DNA of 64,000 bases from Allantophomopsis cytisporea (taxonomy: Eukaryota > Ascomycota > Leotiomycetes > Phacidiales > Phacidiaceae), in the NCBI GenBank assembly GCA_024752435.1, contig CP103021.1, forward strand, positions 310,001-374,000, read 5' to 3'. Below are positions 1 to 12,332 of this stretch, piece by piece. The notes under the pieces are model-generated. The model saw only the letters and a program-made list of their open reading frames with translations, was not told where the DNA came from and did not search any database. The translations under genes and the position numbers were made by a program. Within the stretch, counting starts at the first letter, position 1; each line of letters begins with the position of its first letter.

Positions 1-37
1 TTATCAGCAATTGCAAGAGCGGTGCGCCCATAAAAAT

Positions 38-1529
38 ATGTCGAGCTTTGAAGGAGAAGAAGAAGAAGAGGCCCCTTTGCTGGGCCCTAAGCAAGATAAT
101 GCTCGTATTGACCCTTATCAGCGCCGTGTTATCATCATGAATTTTATCATGGTTATTCTTGTCGATTTTGCTGCCTACTTCTTGTTCGCACCTCAAACGA
201 GAATTCTGGAGGACATCATCTGCAGCCGCCATTACAATTCCGTAGCAGGCGAACAAGACTGTACGGTGGGCCCCGTCCAGGCTGAGCTTGCGACAATCAA
301 CCAGATATTCAACACTTTCAACCGTCTTCCTGGTCTGTTCGTGGCCATCCCGTACGGCATAATGGCCGACCGTTACGGCCGCCGCCCCGTGCTCATCTTG
401 TCTATAGTTGGCGCTCTCTTACAAGATGCAGTCTCCAAAATCATTCTATGGCATCCTGATTTGTTTTCCCCGCGCCTGATCTGGGTGTCCTCGGCTACCC
501 TTTTCGTGGGTGGAGGTGATGCCATTGCTGGCTCCATGATATTTCTGGTCATCGCCGACGTCGCTCCGCCAAACCAACGAGCAAACCTATTCTTCCTTCT
601 AACCGCTTGCGGCCTTGTAGGAGAAGTTGTGGCTACCCCTTTGAGTGCCTTGCTCATGTCTAAGAACCCATGGATACCTTACTTCATATACACTCTTTTG
701 ACCCTTCTCGGTGGCATGATTCCGCTGTTCTTTCTGCCAGAGACTTTGCGAAGGTCGTCGCATGAAACGGAAATGCCTCCAGAAGACACAAGTGCAAATG
801 AGGTGCGACCAGCCGCGGCGGACGGGACGTTGTCGAAATCCACGCCCTCTACTGTCTTTTCGAGGTTCCGTCCCCTTGTAAAGCGTAATATCATTGCTCT
901 CCTGTTGGCCTACTTCGTTTCGGCTTTGGGACGACAGTCTACGGGTTTCCTCCTGCAGTACATCCGGCAGCGTTTCAATTGGAAGTATGAAAAGGTGCGA
1001 TTTGTAAAAATGATCTCTATTAAGTGTTCCATTGCTAACCGTAGTATTTTTACACACACAGGCTAGCATTCTAATCACACTTCGAGCCGCAATGAATCTT
1101 GCTTTGCTCCTAGTTGGGCTCCCGGCCCTCAACAAATTCCTAGTCATGCGTGGAATGAGTGCTCCAGGCAAGGATCTCCTCATCAGTCGCACCTCTGTCG
1201 CCTTTTTTGCTATGGGATCACTAGTCATTGCGGCGGCTCCAAGTGCGATCCTGGCCACTCTAGGTATTGCCATCTTCGCGTTAGGCTCCGGCTTTGCGCC
1301 TGCCATACGTAGTCTCGTGACTACCTTCTGTCACCAGGATGAAGCAGGGCTGCTCTATTCCTCCATGGCTATCGCGCAAACGATCGGAGGACTTATAGCA
1401 GGCCCCTTGCTCGCTCTATCCTTTCGGTGGGGCCTCAGTCTCGGCCATGAGTGGACTGGAATTCCATTTGCTCTGGTAGGCGGCTTATTTGGGTGTGGGT
1501 TTCTTGCGGTATCCTTTGTTCGACTATGA
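38..1529 (+). CDS. MFS transporter (major facilitator superfamily), two exons
   Basis: The gene encodes a multi-pass membrane transporter of the major facilitator superfamily, with substrate unknown. Exons are 38-994 and 1062-1529; the 67-nt intron starts GTGCGA, has a GCTAAC branch site and ends CACAG, giving about 474 residues. The N-terminus is acidic with a dileucine-like stretch (EEEEEAPLLG), followed by a first membrane helix. The MFS signature loop between helices 2 and 3 is visible as GIMADRYGRRPVLI. A charged linker near residues 240-275 separates the two six-helix halves. ATG at 38 is the first in-frame ATG, but no in-frame stop lies between it and the window edge, so the true start could lie further upstream. 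The substrate might be a drug, peptide or nutrient; the sequence does not decide. The gene converges on the ABC transporter downstream. Confidence 0.85.
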
Positions 1530-2052
1530 TAGAGTCCTTTGAAGCAAAAGAGCCAAGTGAATGAAGTTTTGCTTACTGTGCTTCTAGAAATCTATAAACG
1601 CGGTTTCATGCTGGCTGTACCTCAATAACATCATGGGGATGGGGGAGTAAAACGTTAGAATAAGATTCTGGACTGCTGGGAAGTCCCATCTTTGATTATC
1701 CATATACCAAGTGGAATGTGATATAAGGGGATGGTGGGTGGAAAAGGAACAAACTTGTAGAAGCGCATGATGTAGATGAGGCTATTCACAAAACATTCCT
1801 GAGATGTACCTAGCTCGGGAATCGTACATTAGTAGATGCGGCCGGTAGTGCGTAAATGCAGGTACTTTGATCTATTGAAAACCTGACACTCGAAACATTG
1901 CCGAAAGAAGATAGGTACGTTAACTTCCTTGGATTATTTAAAAGTTAAATACCTGTAGTGTGAAAAGTTGATCATATTTGAGCAATAGGGCCATCGACTG
2001 CAGGCATGCTTTCTGCTCAGCGCGCTTCATGGAAAAACTCCTCCTCGGTATA
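1530..2052. other. Convergent intergenic region between MFS and ABC genes
   Basis: About 520 bp between two converging 3' ends. I see no convincing reading frame, RNA gene or repeat; it probably holds the two 3' UTRs and polyadenylation sites. Confidence 0.5.
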
Positions 2053-5000
2053 TCATACACGTGAAGCATGGTACAAATCTCTGAAGATCGAGGGTCGTTC
2101 TAGAAGTCTCACAGGACCGTCAAAGTCCACGACCGTCCCCTTATCCAAAACAACAACCTTATCAAAGTCCATCAAACTGTCGATTCTATGAGCGACGGCG
2201 ATTATGGTGTATCCTTGAAACTCTTCTCTTATCAATTTCTGCATCATTTGGTCGGTCTTTGAATCCACGCTGTTGAAGAGCCCACAGGTTAGCACTCGGA
2301 TGATATTGTATAAATGTCTACGGTTTCATACCTGCTTGTAGCTTCATCAAGTACGAGAATAGTACTCTCTCTACACATAGCCCTCGCCAAACAGAAGAGC
2401 TGCCGCTGTCCGTGGGACAAGAACTCGGCATCCATATCCACTCCCAACCCACCTTTCTCAACTACAACATCCCACAATCCTACTTTCCTCAGAGCGGCTT
2501 CGATCTCTGCATCTCCGCATCTTTCCATAGGATCGGCATTCAATCTCACTGTCCCGTTCAAAAAAAATGGATCCTGAGGCAAGGCTATCAGAGAAGATCG
2601 AACTTCTTGTCGAGGAAGTGTAGAAATATCAACATTGTCGACAATTATGCTTCCAGAATCAAGATCCAGCATTCGGAAGAGAATAAGAAGAAGAGAAGAT
2701 TTGCCGGATCCGGTTCTGTTTGCCTGGTTAGCACTTATGCCTAACAGATTGGATTGATACTAAGTAGAATCATAAAGTATTGAGTGCAAGTATTGATCAA
2801 TATCTTTCCCCTCACGATCTTAATACTACTCTGCATTACTCAAATCTATTGAAATGAAAACTTGACTAAATATAAAAAGCGCGCCTACCTTCCTACGATT
2901 CCTACTTTCTCGCCCTTCGCTATGGAAAAATTGACATTGCTCAGAACAGGTGGAGAAGTCTTGGTATAAGAAGCAGATACCCCTCTAAAGTCAACAGATC
3001 CAGCTTTCGGCCAGTGTTCCGGAGGAGTCTGATTCTCGCCGGGCAAGTCCTCGCAGGGCGTTTCAACTTCGAAGCTTTTGACGCGCGATATAGCTCCTAA
3101 ACTCGTTTCGAGCATGGTCCAGGAAGTGATAAGCTGAGAAAGAATTTGGCCAATATCCATGATTTGGACGAGAGCTATACCAAGCAAACCCGGAGAAATT
3201 TTACCTTTGAGACCTACGGTCAAGGACATCAGGATTATGGCTATACAAGCAACAATCAAGTCCAAGACGACGGTGAGCCATCGTTGGATACTGAACAACA
3301 GGTAATAGGGCTTCTGTGAAGCATCGAGAAATTGAATGTTCTTTTTCATAGATGCTTCTGACCATCCAAAAGCACGAAGAGTTACGAGACCGTTCAGCGA
3401 TTCGATAAAGTGGGTGTATAAGGGAGATTTTGCTTCTAGATCTGAGTAGAGAATCAGTAATAAAGAATTATCGATATGAAGGCTACGTACCCATAAAACG
3501 GAGCTGGCGTGAGGTACGCAGGTAGAATTTCTGTACGACATACAGGGTCAACACTATGAAGGGAATGGCTATTGCGAGATATTTCGTAGCAACAGTGGTC
3601 AATATCGCCGCTGCTATCGTAGAACCGACCTGAAACGAACAATTTGTGAGGGCACCAGGAACTGTATTGTACAACGTCAGTATTATCTTTTAGATATACT
3701 TCTAGACGAGATGAGAGACTGGTTCGCAAAGGGTAACTTCAAGAGAGGAAACTCTATTTTCGTTTCCTCCTGACATAATCACTCAATCTATGAATTCCTC
3801 AAATCAGAGATATCCCCACGAGGGTTACTCACGCGTCAAATCTATCAACTGCATGTCCTGACTAAAGCGATTAGTCGTCACCCCAGTATCAGTCGTTGCG
3901 AAAAAGGACATTGGTGCTTTCATGGCTGTTTTCAGGGCTGTCCAATGAAGAGCCTTGGCGGAGGCTGGTACCATCACCATCGAACTTTGAAAGCAGGCAA
4001 ACCAGACAAATACGCATGAGAGTACAGTAAAGAGACCGTAAATGCCGAGCCAGTATCCAAGATCGGAACCCGGGTTTGCCGCTCCTGCCCACCAGTTGAG
4101 CCATACGGTTGGCAAGGCGGTAAATATCGAGTTAAGCGTAACATAGGCAACAAAGAGCCCAAAATTCCACCAGCCGGTTGATTTGAAGTAGTATTTGTAG
4201 ATCGAGAAATCTCCTGTCTGTCTGGTAAGGTCGTTGTTTAGCTTGACTTCGTTGCTCTTCTTTTTGTCCGCTATAAATGCAACCGGAGTAGTGTTGTCTG
4301 CGGAGGGTTTTTGAGACTCATCGGTCTCCCGGAGCTTGAGACTCGCTACGTAGCCTCCTGAAGAAGTCAGACTTCCGTAAGAACCTTGCTCTGTAATCCT
4401 CCCATTCTCCAAGACGACGATGTGGTCGGCAAAGGGAAGTCGGTGTGCTATCATGGTTAGCTCCTATTGTGTACAAATCTCCTGCGAGTTATGAAAGAAA
4501 GTTGACTCACTAGCATGTGTCACGAGAATTGACATCGTGTTAGTTTTTTTCAGCAGACCATCGGGCCCAAACACGTTCTTAAACACAAGTTCTTCTGTAC
4601 CAGCATCTAGGCCAGAAAGCACATCGTCAAACATTGCAATTTGCTTCCTAGCATAAATGGCTCTGGCGATAGCCTTTCTCAATCATCAGTATAATGGAAC
4701 CTTACAAGTAATTTGTTACAGAGTTAATTTTGACTTACAATTCTTTGTCTTTGGCCACCTGATAAAGTTATACCTGTCGAAAATCAGCCTCTAATTCAGA
4801 ATCTTCCAAAAAGAACTTGCTACCTTTGGAACCAACTAGAGAATGGTCACTCAAAGGCAACAACTGTAGATCTGGTACTAAGGCGCATGCTTGAATAACA
4901 GTCGAATACCAATCCTGATCATAAACAGAAGCACCGACTATATTTTCTCTTACAGTGCCGTAGGCAATCCATGACGTCTGATCGCAGAACGATGTCTCAT

Positions 5001-7324
5001 ACGAAGATACGTAGACAAACCCCTTCGAGCTCGGTGTCTCACCCAGGAGGGCTTTCAAAAGTGTCGATTTTCCCGCACCGACTGGGCCGATTACGACGCT
5101 GAGAGGAGATTCGAATTGAAGATTAATATCTCGCAGTATTGGCTCACGATCCGTCGCCCAACCGAAGGTGCCATTCTGCACTACAACGCCTGGCTTAACG
5201 CCTTGCAAATCCATGCTCTTCAATTCGAATTCTTGACGTCGCTTAGATTCCAAAGCTGATGAAGTGACCGCAGCCGTTTGGAGTGTTTGGAGTCTGTGAT
5301 CTTGTCTCGATTCCTTCATCAGATATTCTTGAATTCTTCGAAAGTAACCGGCTGCTGCGGTGAGTTGGGGCATTGCATAAATAACCAAGAAACAAGGCAA
5401 CATTAAGAGAGAGAGGATGGATAGCGATGTGAAAGCCTTGCTGATATCCAATGATCCTCCATTAGACTGAGAACGTTGGATAAGAGCATATACGACAAAG
5501 GTGATAAAAGGATTAACATTCCCCGGAAGATTCGACATGACAGTGTTAATGACCCGAAGTCTTCGAAACGCAAGACTAATGTCAAGCTCCTTATTTCTCA
5601 GCTCTTGAATAATCGTCGTAAGTTTGTCGGTCAAGCCAGAAAACTTTACGCCCTTCATAACGCCTAGTGCCTCTGAGGTTATGTTGACCCTTTTTTGAAT
5701 AGCTTTCAGCCATACTTTTTGGCGCGGCACAATAAAACGCGACATGTATAACGTGCCCAGTGACAATAATATACCAATGGCCTATGAGATCCTAGAGTTA
5801 GCAATACATCTCTAGGTAGTATATGATTTATATACTTCGATCTGTCCTGCTGAGACTCTCAATTCGGGGATGGATTGGAGCTTGCTTCCCAAAAAAAAAA
5901 GACTTACAACAGGGGCAACGCAAGCAATTCCGAGCTGCCCTTCCAAAAACCACGTCGCAAAAGCTATCTGTATAAGATTAGCAAACATGTCGTACACAGA
6001 TTGCAAGCTGTTCGCGATTTGTTCCACATCGGTAGACATCAAAGTCATAGCTGCTGATTCGTTGACATTGCCGAGTTTAAGATCGATCATTTTGTCGTAT
6101 ATGATGTAAATCAGTCCCCCTCGAATCATTGTGATTGCACGGTATGCTTGATGTTCATATACTCCTTTGAAAATGGCGGTCCCGATGTAAACCAAGGCAT
6201 AAGCCCCAATTAATCCGTAGCCTTCATTCTTAGTCTGTTGACTATCTGGAGCGTCGACGAATGCAATGGCTTCCCGAACTAAGAATGGCTGAGATAATTG
6301 CAATCCTACCACAAATAATCGTGGCAACACGAGTAACATGATGGGCCATTTGAAATTCCACAGTACCGCAAAGAACAAAGCATTTTCGCCTTCTTTGTTT
6401 GCTGCAACTCGTTAAATATTGTCTCCTACATGGTGTTTTATTTAATGCTGAAGAGATCGATATATCTGATCATCAACGTATGGGAGAAGGGGGGTTTGAA
6501 TACCTTTCTTCCAAACAGAAATCAAGGCCTCGCCAATAGAAGTAGAATCTAGCACTTCGTCAACAGGGAACAAGTCCTCCTGTGATAGAACTTTCCCCGA
6601 CCCTTCCACGAGAAGAGAGTTCAACCACCAAAATACACTTCGATTGAATATGCCGCTGGTAGATTCTCGAGATAATTGCCGATATGTTTTTAGAAGCAGC
6701 TTGCGTTTTTCCGTAGCTTCCAAAACAAGTATCACTGCTTTCAGCACGAGTGCTGCGGTGAAAATGGAAGGAATGTTGGGAGGATTGTTTCCAAGTAGCC
6801 ATTGTGTTCTCGTCCTTGCAATATCAAGCAGAAGAGAAGAGAATAAATAAAGATTCAGGATAAATGATGGACGAGCAGATCGAGAGTGTTCGAGATGAGA
6901 CAAAAGGCCGAGGGCAAGTGCACAAACGAGGTTCACACTCGCAGAGGTAACTGTCGCCTTGGTCCTTGGGACAGACGAAGAGCTCCAAAGAACGAGTAGT
7001 ACAAGTTGGAGACAAGCATAAATAGCAATGCTAATCTGATCGAGGTGTGAATTCAATGGCGATATTTGGTCAATAATTTGTAGAGATTCTTACCAGTTTC
7101 ACGGTATGGAGAGAACTCGGAGAGACTTTGATTTTTGTCCTATATAGTTGGGCCAAACGCCACGGAACAGCGATTAGGAGGAGAGCAGAGGGTGCTATAG
7201 ATAAAATAGTCTCTTCAAATAAAAGAGAGAAATCAAATCCAGAGCGACAAGTACTTTCTAACACTGTTGGACCGAAACTATTGTCACCACAACTAGAGAT
7301 GAGATCGTGGTATAATGCAGCCAT
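2053..7324 (-). CDS. ABCC-type (MRP family) full-length ABC transporter, multi-exon
   Basis: A full ABC exporter of the MRP/ABCC subfamily, likely moving organic anions, conjugates or drugs across the plasma or vacuolar membrane. The order is an N-terminal TMD0 (start at 7324), TMD1, NBD1, TMD2 and NBD2, ending with TGA at 2053-2055. NBD1 has Walker A GPVGAGKST (about 5060-5080) and, after joining across an intron at about 4770-4820, a normal LSGGQRQR signature. NBD2 has Walker A TGSGKSS assembled across an intron (about 2705-2890), the MRP-type signature LSHGQRQ, and VLDEATS. About ten or more short introns break the gene, some within the conserved motifs. Exon limits around 3690-3840, early in TMD2, are ambiguous: the best reading joins DLT to a FPLLKLPFANQS-like segment. 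The family is certain; the exact model and substrate are not. Confidence 0.85.
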
Positions 7325-8369
7325 GATGAGAGAAGCTGCACGCTGAATCTTGGGGTGATAGAGAGGAGTAAGCAGAAGAAAATGGGAAAGCGGAACTTAT
7401 CTATAAGCGTCTCATTGATATTCTTATTCACAATCATAAATCAATGATGTTCTCCGTGATCTTCTTTGGGGCGGCTCAGAGTCAACGATATTGATCCTTA
7501 CTTGATGGCCGTTGGAGATACTCTCCTGCCTAATTCAACGTAGTGTGGTCGGGATATTCTGTAATTGGTTATACTACTTTGGAGTACGTACGTCCTTCCT
7601 GTCAGCTCTGAGGCTGAAGGCGAAGAGTTCCACCGAGTGTATTTGCAGGTCATGTCATTTTTTGGGGATCATGTGACTTCAGCCAACCTTATGTGGAAAT
7701 TGACCAGTCGAACAGAGCAGACAAGACCAAAGACGCATAAAATACACCACTGATATGGCAGACTCACTGCCGATGGACAGAAATCAACTCTATTTCGGCC
7801 AGGGTTTTGGGTGAGACTTCACTGATATATAGTTCATTTAGTTCATTCAATCGATCTGTCATGATTCAATTTGGCCATAGCAGCTTCAATAGCTAGCTAT
7901 TCTACGGTTGCTACGCGTTCTGGTGTTTTAGTGAGGTTAGAAAGGTCAGTGCCAACCTGTACTTGCATATATATGTGATTTTGGTGCAAGGATCTGGTAC
8001 TTTCACAGATGAAGGGAAATTGAAGGCACTATACCAACACCACAGAGCTTGAACAAGCCAACAGTATCCGCTATAGCCAGCCAGGTGAATATTTCCTGGC
8101 TTGAAGTGACATGTACGTACTCCGTAATCTGCCAACATGGTGTGGAACAGATGATACGTATTCCTCACAATCAAATACACCTTTTTGCTACAACTCTATC
8201 TTCATGGTAATAGACAACTGCCCATACAAATTGCGTTTAGCTACAAATCAGCCTGGTTCTACTCTAGTCAACCATCCTAACGCCATCGGTCCCCCAGCCC
8301 CCAAAACCAAACCACAAACCAAGCGCCGCTCATAAACCAAGGTCATCAAAATATACAGTCCCCGGCATT
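7325..8369. other. Intergenic region upstream of ABC transporter and downstream of MAD2
   Basis: About 1 kb holding the presumed promoter of the ABC transporter gene (minus strand) and the 3' flank of MAD2. No supported gene, RNA or repeat was seen; short reading frames here lack recognisable composition. Confidence 0.5.
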
Positions 8370-9402
8370 TCAGTCCGCCAAGCGGTAGCTGACAAGTGTA
8401 TCAACTCTGTGATTTCCAGTGCTGAAGCTTCTCAATTGTACCTTCTCTCCATCCACAATCTCCCTAGCATCGCTATCACCCCATTCCATGGGTACCTCAC
8501 TGTCTGCATCGGCGTATACCAACACGTTGAAGCTGCAATCACCATCAAGTTGTGGTAAGAATGTGACTGATGCAGTGATCTGGCGGAAGATCGATTGGAT
8601 TTCGTCTTGAATTTCTTTCTCGGTCTTTTCGGGAGCTGATTGTGCTTCTCTGGAGGGTAGAAACGTCAATTGATGTTCTTCGGACAATGACACCAGGGGA
8701 ATCTTACTGTGGCGCATCATTCTCTAGTGCGTCGTTCTCTTTATCTATCACTTTCTTCGACGACTTCGATTTTGATCCCTTGTTGAATATTTGTACCTAA
8801 GTCGATAATTGATCAGTATGCAACCCTCCAATATCTTTCACTGGATAATTTGCACTTACATCGAATTGCCATCTCTCCACATTTTCACCAGTGTCTTTGC
8901 TTGTGATTACTACAACCAGCTTCGAAATCTTGCCGCCAACCATCCATTTATTGAGCTGCGACATGATCTTCTTGATGTATGCCTTGACTTGATCATCGGA
9001 GGAGACAAGCATGTTAAGGCCATATTTCTTTACACTAGATTGTTGTAAACTTAGCCATATATCGAAAATCGTTCATTTGAGGTGACGTACGCTGTGAAAT
9101 CTTCGGCAGGATAAACTCCACGCTGGAAGCTGTTGTTAGTTAGCCTTGTAACTCTCATATAATACGACGAGCGTTGGTACATACAGAATGGTATTTATGG
9201 AGTACTCAAAGAACTCCGCCACAAGTTTAGATGATCCTAAGTCTCGTCAACATACATCGGCTAGAATGTTGAATATTATCAGTCTCTTACCTTTCAGCGA
9301 GAGCTTGTGCGTCTTCGATTCATCGCCCTCATCTTTCTTAGATTTCGACGACTTAGTAGTCTTAGTAGTTTTGGTGGTCTTAGTAGGCTTTGAAGTCGAC
9401 AT
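8370..9402 (-). CDS. mad2: Mad2 spindle-assembly checkpoint HORMA protein
   Basis: Mad2 is the HORMA-domain protein that binds Mad1 and Cdc20 at unattached kinetochores and inhibits the anaphase-promoting complex. Six exons can be joined in frame: 9402-9291, 9236-9185, 9129-9091, 9034-8860, 8796-8708 and 8649-8370, for 248 residues. Diagnostic segments are LVAEFFEYSINTIL, FQRGVYPAEDFTAVKKYGLN (helix A to beta region) and the C-terminal seat-belt segment ending FSTGNHRVDTLVSYRL. Compared with yeast and human Mad2 (about 200 residues) it carries an extra Lys/Thr/Ser-rich N-terminal tail (TKTTKTTKTTKSSKSKK) and an acidic, lysine-containing insert after the WQFDVQIF strand. The start ATG at 9402 is the only ATG ahead of the HORMA domain in this exon. 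It is divergent from GUF1 with only 195 bp between the two starts. Confidence 0.93.
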
Positions 9403-9597
9403 ATTGGCATTGATGTAGTTACCAGAAGCTCAGGCTTGAATGGAGCTTGAACCCAAATCGTAATATTGATAGATGGTTCACCCGACGACAAGCATGCAGC
9501 CTCGCCTACAAGGCTGCAACAAAATAAGTCACTTCACGAACTCATCTACACAATCAAAAAGAAGAACATTAAGTTGGATTCTAAAACAGCAGTCTTG
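9403..9597. promoter_or_regulatory. Shared divergent promoter of mad2 and guf1
   Basis: Only 195 bp separate the ATG codons of mad2 (minus strand) and guf1 (plus strand), so both promoters and 5' leaders must lie here or overlap. No clear TATA box stands out. The region is open in the guf1 frame, but the first in-frame ATG is at 9598. Confidence 0.5.
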
Positions 9598-11559
9598 ATG
9601 CAGCGATGTCTGCGGAGGTTCGCAAGGCTCAGTAGCTCTGCGACAAGCCACAATGGCATCAACAACATCCTCCGCCAATCCTTTTCCACGACGGTAACGC
9701 GAAAGGCGAAAACCATATCCGAACTTGAACAGCGGATCTCCAAAGTCCCCCTCGAACGCTTCCGCAATTTCTGCATTGTGGCTCATGTCGATCATGGAAA
9801 AAGTACGCTAAGTGATAGGTTGTTGGAGTTGACGGGTACGATCGAACCCGGTGGCAACAAACAGATTCTGGATAAGTTGGATGTTGAGAGAGAACGAGGC
9901 ATTACAGTGAAGGCACAGACATGTAGTATGTTATATAACTACAAGGGAGAGGATTATCTGTTACATTTGGTTGATACACCTGGTCATGTCGACTTCAGAG
10001 CTGAGGTATCAAGATCGTATGCCAGTTGTGGCGGAGCACTGTTACTCGTAGATGCAAGTCAAGGTGTACAGGCTCAGACGGTTGCCAATTTCTATCTTGC
10101 GTTCTCCCAAGGCTTAACGCTGGTACCGGTAGTCAACAAAATCGATTTACCATCCGCAGATCCCCCGAGGGCACTGGCGCAAATGCAAGAGACATTCGAA
10201 CTTGAGCCAGAAAAAGCAGTCCTCGTATCTGCTAAGTCGGGTATTAATGTCGAATCTATCCTTCCCAATGTTATCGAGCAAATTCCGGCGCCCGAAGGAG
10301 ATGCCACAAAACCATTGAGACTTCTACTCGTTGATTCCTGGTATGACAATTTCAAGGGCGTTATTCTCCTTGTTCGCATCTTTGACGGTACTATCAAAGC
10401 CGGCGACCATGTAGTATCCTTCGCAACTGGAATCAAGTATTTTGTGGGCGAAGTTGGAATAATGTACCCGGGACAGACTCCACAGTCAATTCTACGCGCA
10501 GGCCAAGTTGGATACATCTATTTCAACCCTGGTATGAAAAGGTCGAAAGATGCCAAAATAGGTGACACCTTCACGACCGTTGGGTCTGAAAAATTGGTGG
10601 AGCCATACCCTGGATTTGAGGAGCCCAAAAGCATGGTCTTTGTCGCGGCATACCCAGTAGACCAGGGTGATTTCGGGCATCTTGAAGACAGCATCAATCA
10701 GATTGTACTCAACGACCGTTCCGTTACTATTCAGAAGGAGTCTTCTGAGGCTCTGGGTGCGGGATGGCGTCTTGGATTTTTAGGTACACTTCACTGTTCC
10801 GTCTTTGAGGACAGACTACGTCAAGAGCATGGAGCCAGCATTATTATCACACCACCTACCGTTCCATTCAAAGTGGTCTACCGCGATGGACACGAGGAAA
10901 TTATTCAAAACCCTGCTCTTTTTCCAGAAATGGGAGGTGGCGACGCAATGACAAGAGTTGCTGAACTCCAAGAGCCTTACGTGAGTGTCAGCATCGCCAT
11001 GCCAGAAGAGTATCTCGGGAAGGTCATTGAGCTGTGTGAAGGTAACCGCGGCGAGCAAACGAGCATAAGTTTCTTCACAGCCACACAGGTTATCCTCAAG
11101 TATGATCTGCCACTGAGTCAGCTTGTCGATGATTTCTTCGGCAAGCTGAAAGGTGCGACAAAAGGATATGCAAGTCTCGACTACGAGGACGCAGGCTATC
11201 GACGATCGTCACTCGTCAAGTTGCAGTTACTTGTTAACAAGGGACCAGTTGATGCCGTTGCAAGAGTAGTTCACACCTCACAAGCTGATAGACTCGGAAG
11301 GCAATGGGTGAAGAAGTTTAAAGAGCATGTGGATAGACAGATGTTCGAAATTGTAATTCAGGCTGTGGCCGGGCGCAGAATTGTGGCCAGAGAGACCATC
11401 AAGCCTTTCCGGAAGGATGTGCTGGCTAAGCTCCATGCCAGTGATATCTCTCGACGTAGAAAATTGCTTGAGAAACAAAAGGAGGGAAGGAAGAAGCTGA
11501 AGGCTGTGGGCAACATCTCGATTGATCACAAGGCTTTCCAGAAGTTCTTGGCTAAATAG
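9598..11559 (+). CDS. guf1: Guf1, mitochondrial EF4/LepA-type translation GTPase
   Basis: Guf1 is the mitochondrial homologue of bacterial EF4/LepA, a ribosome-bound GTPase thought to back-translocate or remobilise stalled mitoribosomes. A single exon gives 653 residues, close to yeast Guf1. The first 40 residues are rich in Arg and Ser and nearly free of acid ([14 protein letters not shown]), as expected for a mitochondrial presequence. G motifs are AHVDHGKST (62-70), DTPGHVDF (126-133) and NKID (180-183). The C-terminus carries the EF4-specific tail, with [19 protein letters not shown] followed by a basic helix, which distinguishes it from EF-G. The start at 9598 is chosen because it is the first ATG in the open frame and leads straight into the presequence. 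Confidence 0.95.
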   Translation: MQRCLRRFARLSSSATSHNGINNILRQSFSTTVTRKAKTISELEQRISKVPLERFRNFCIVAHVDHGKSTLSDRLLELTGTIEPGGNKQILDKLDVERERGITVKAQTCSMLYNYKGEDYLLHLVDTPGHVDFRAEVSRSYASCGGALLLVDASQGVQAQTVANFYLAFSQGLTLVPVVNKIDLPSADPPRALAQMQETFELEPEKAVLVSAKSGINVESILPNVIEQIPAPEGDATKPLRLLLVDSWYDNFKGVILLVRIFDGTIKAGDHVVSFATGIKYFVGEVGIMYPGQTPQSILRAGQVGYIYFNPGMKRSKDAKIGDTFTTVGSEKLVEPYPGFEEPKSMVFVAAYPVDQGDFGHLEDSINQIVLNDRSVTIQKESSEALGAGWRLGFLGTLHCSVFEDRLRQEHGASIIITPPTVPFKVVYRDGHEEIIQNPALFPEMGGGDAMTRVAELQEPYVSVSIAMPEEYLGKVIELCEGNRGEQTSISFFTATQVILKYDLPLSQLVDDFFGKLKGATKGYASLDYEDAGYRRSSLVKLQLLVNKGPVDAVARVVHTSQADRLGRQWVKKFKEHVDRQMFEIVIQAVAGRRIVARETIKPFRKDVLAKLHASDISRRRKLLEKQKEGRKKLKAVGNISIDHKAFQKFLAK

Positions 11560-12332
11560 AGCAAGCTATGTGGAATATATAATATAGAGTTGTAAAAAGT
11601 CATTGTAAGATTTCATTACGGGGACTGAAAATCCGATTTTATAGTTTGAGTCTTCGAAATCGATATTGCATCGAAAGTAAACCAAAACAATGTAGTGGAT
11701 GTAAACCTGTCAGACAATAGATGCTTGGCACATAGCAAGCAACCAAAAGCTTGGAAACCAGCCGACTATTCTTATAGGTGCATGCTATAGATACAACAGA
11801 CCAGAACTCTGCTTCATATATTCTTCTACGCATACATAAACGATAAACGACAACCTCATACACATTCAGGAGACTACAGATGCGAGTTTCGTTCTCGAAG
11901 CTAGCCACACCTGTAAATGCAGAACTCTCATTATTTGACGTAGCTTACGATTTCTGTGCCCGGCAACTACAATCACAATCACAATCACAACTTCATGTGG
12001 CTCAAGTCCAATAAAATATGTTTCAAACATAAATTCCTCAGCTATAATCAAAACAAGCCAAGTACAGACGCTTAGCGCGTCACAAAAATCAGAATAAAAC
12101 GCCCCGCTCGAACCCCAGCCCACCCGCACGTTAAGTGCGTCAGTAAATAGTTAAATATAATCCCTTCTTTTCATTCATAGATACCGCAAATCCGCGAATC
12201 CCATCCATCCCTTGTTGAAAACACCACATAGAGGCTGTTGAAAATGCCACTAGACTACCACATGCTACCCGTAAACCCCCCACTCCTTTTCTGTCCATGC
12301 ACACATACAAAAGTCAAGTAAAGATATTCTGT
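11560..12332. other. Convergent intergenic region between guf1 and C1-THF synthase
   Basis: About 770 bp between two 3' ends. It contains a short tandem run of the hexamer ACAATC near 11968-11990. No gene or RNA is supported. Confidence 0.5.

Noticed and set aside
9466..9597. Upstream extension of the guf1 frame
   Set aside because: The frame is open but has no ATG before 9598, and the mitochondrial presequence begins right at 9598.
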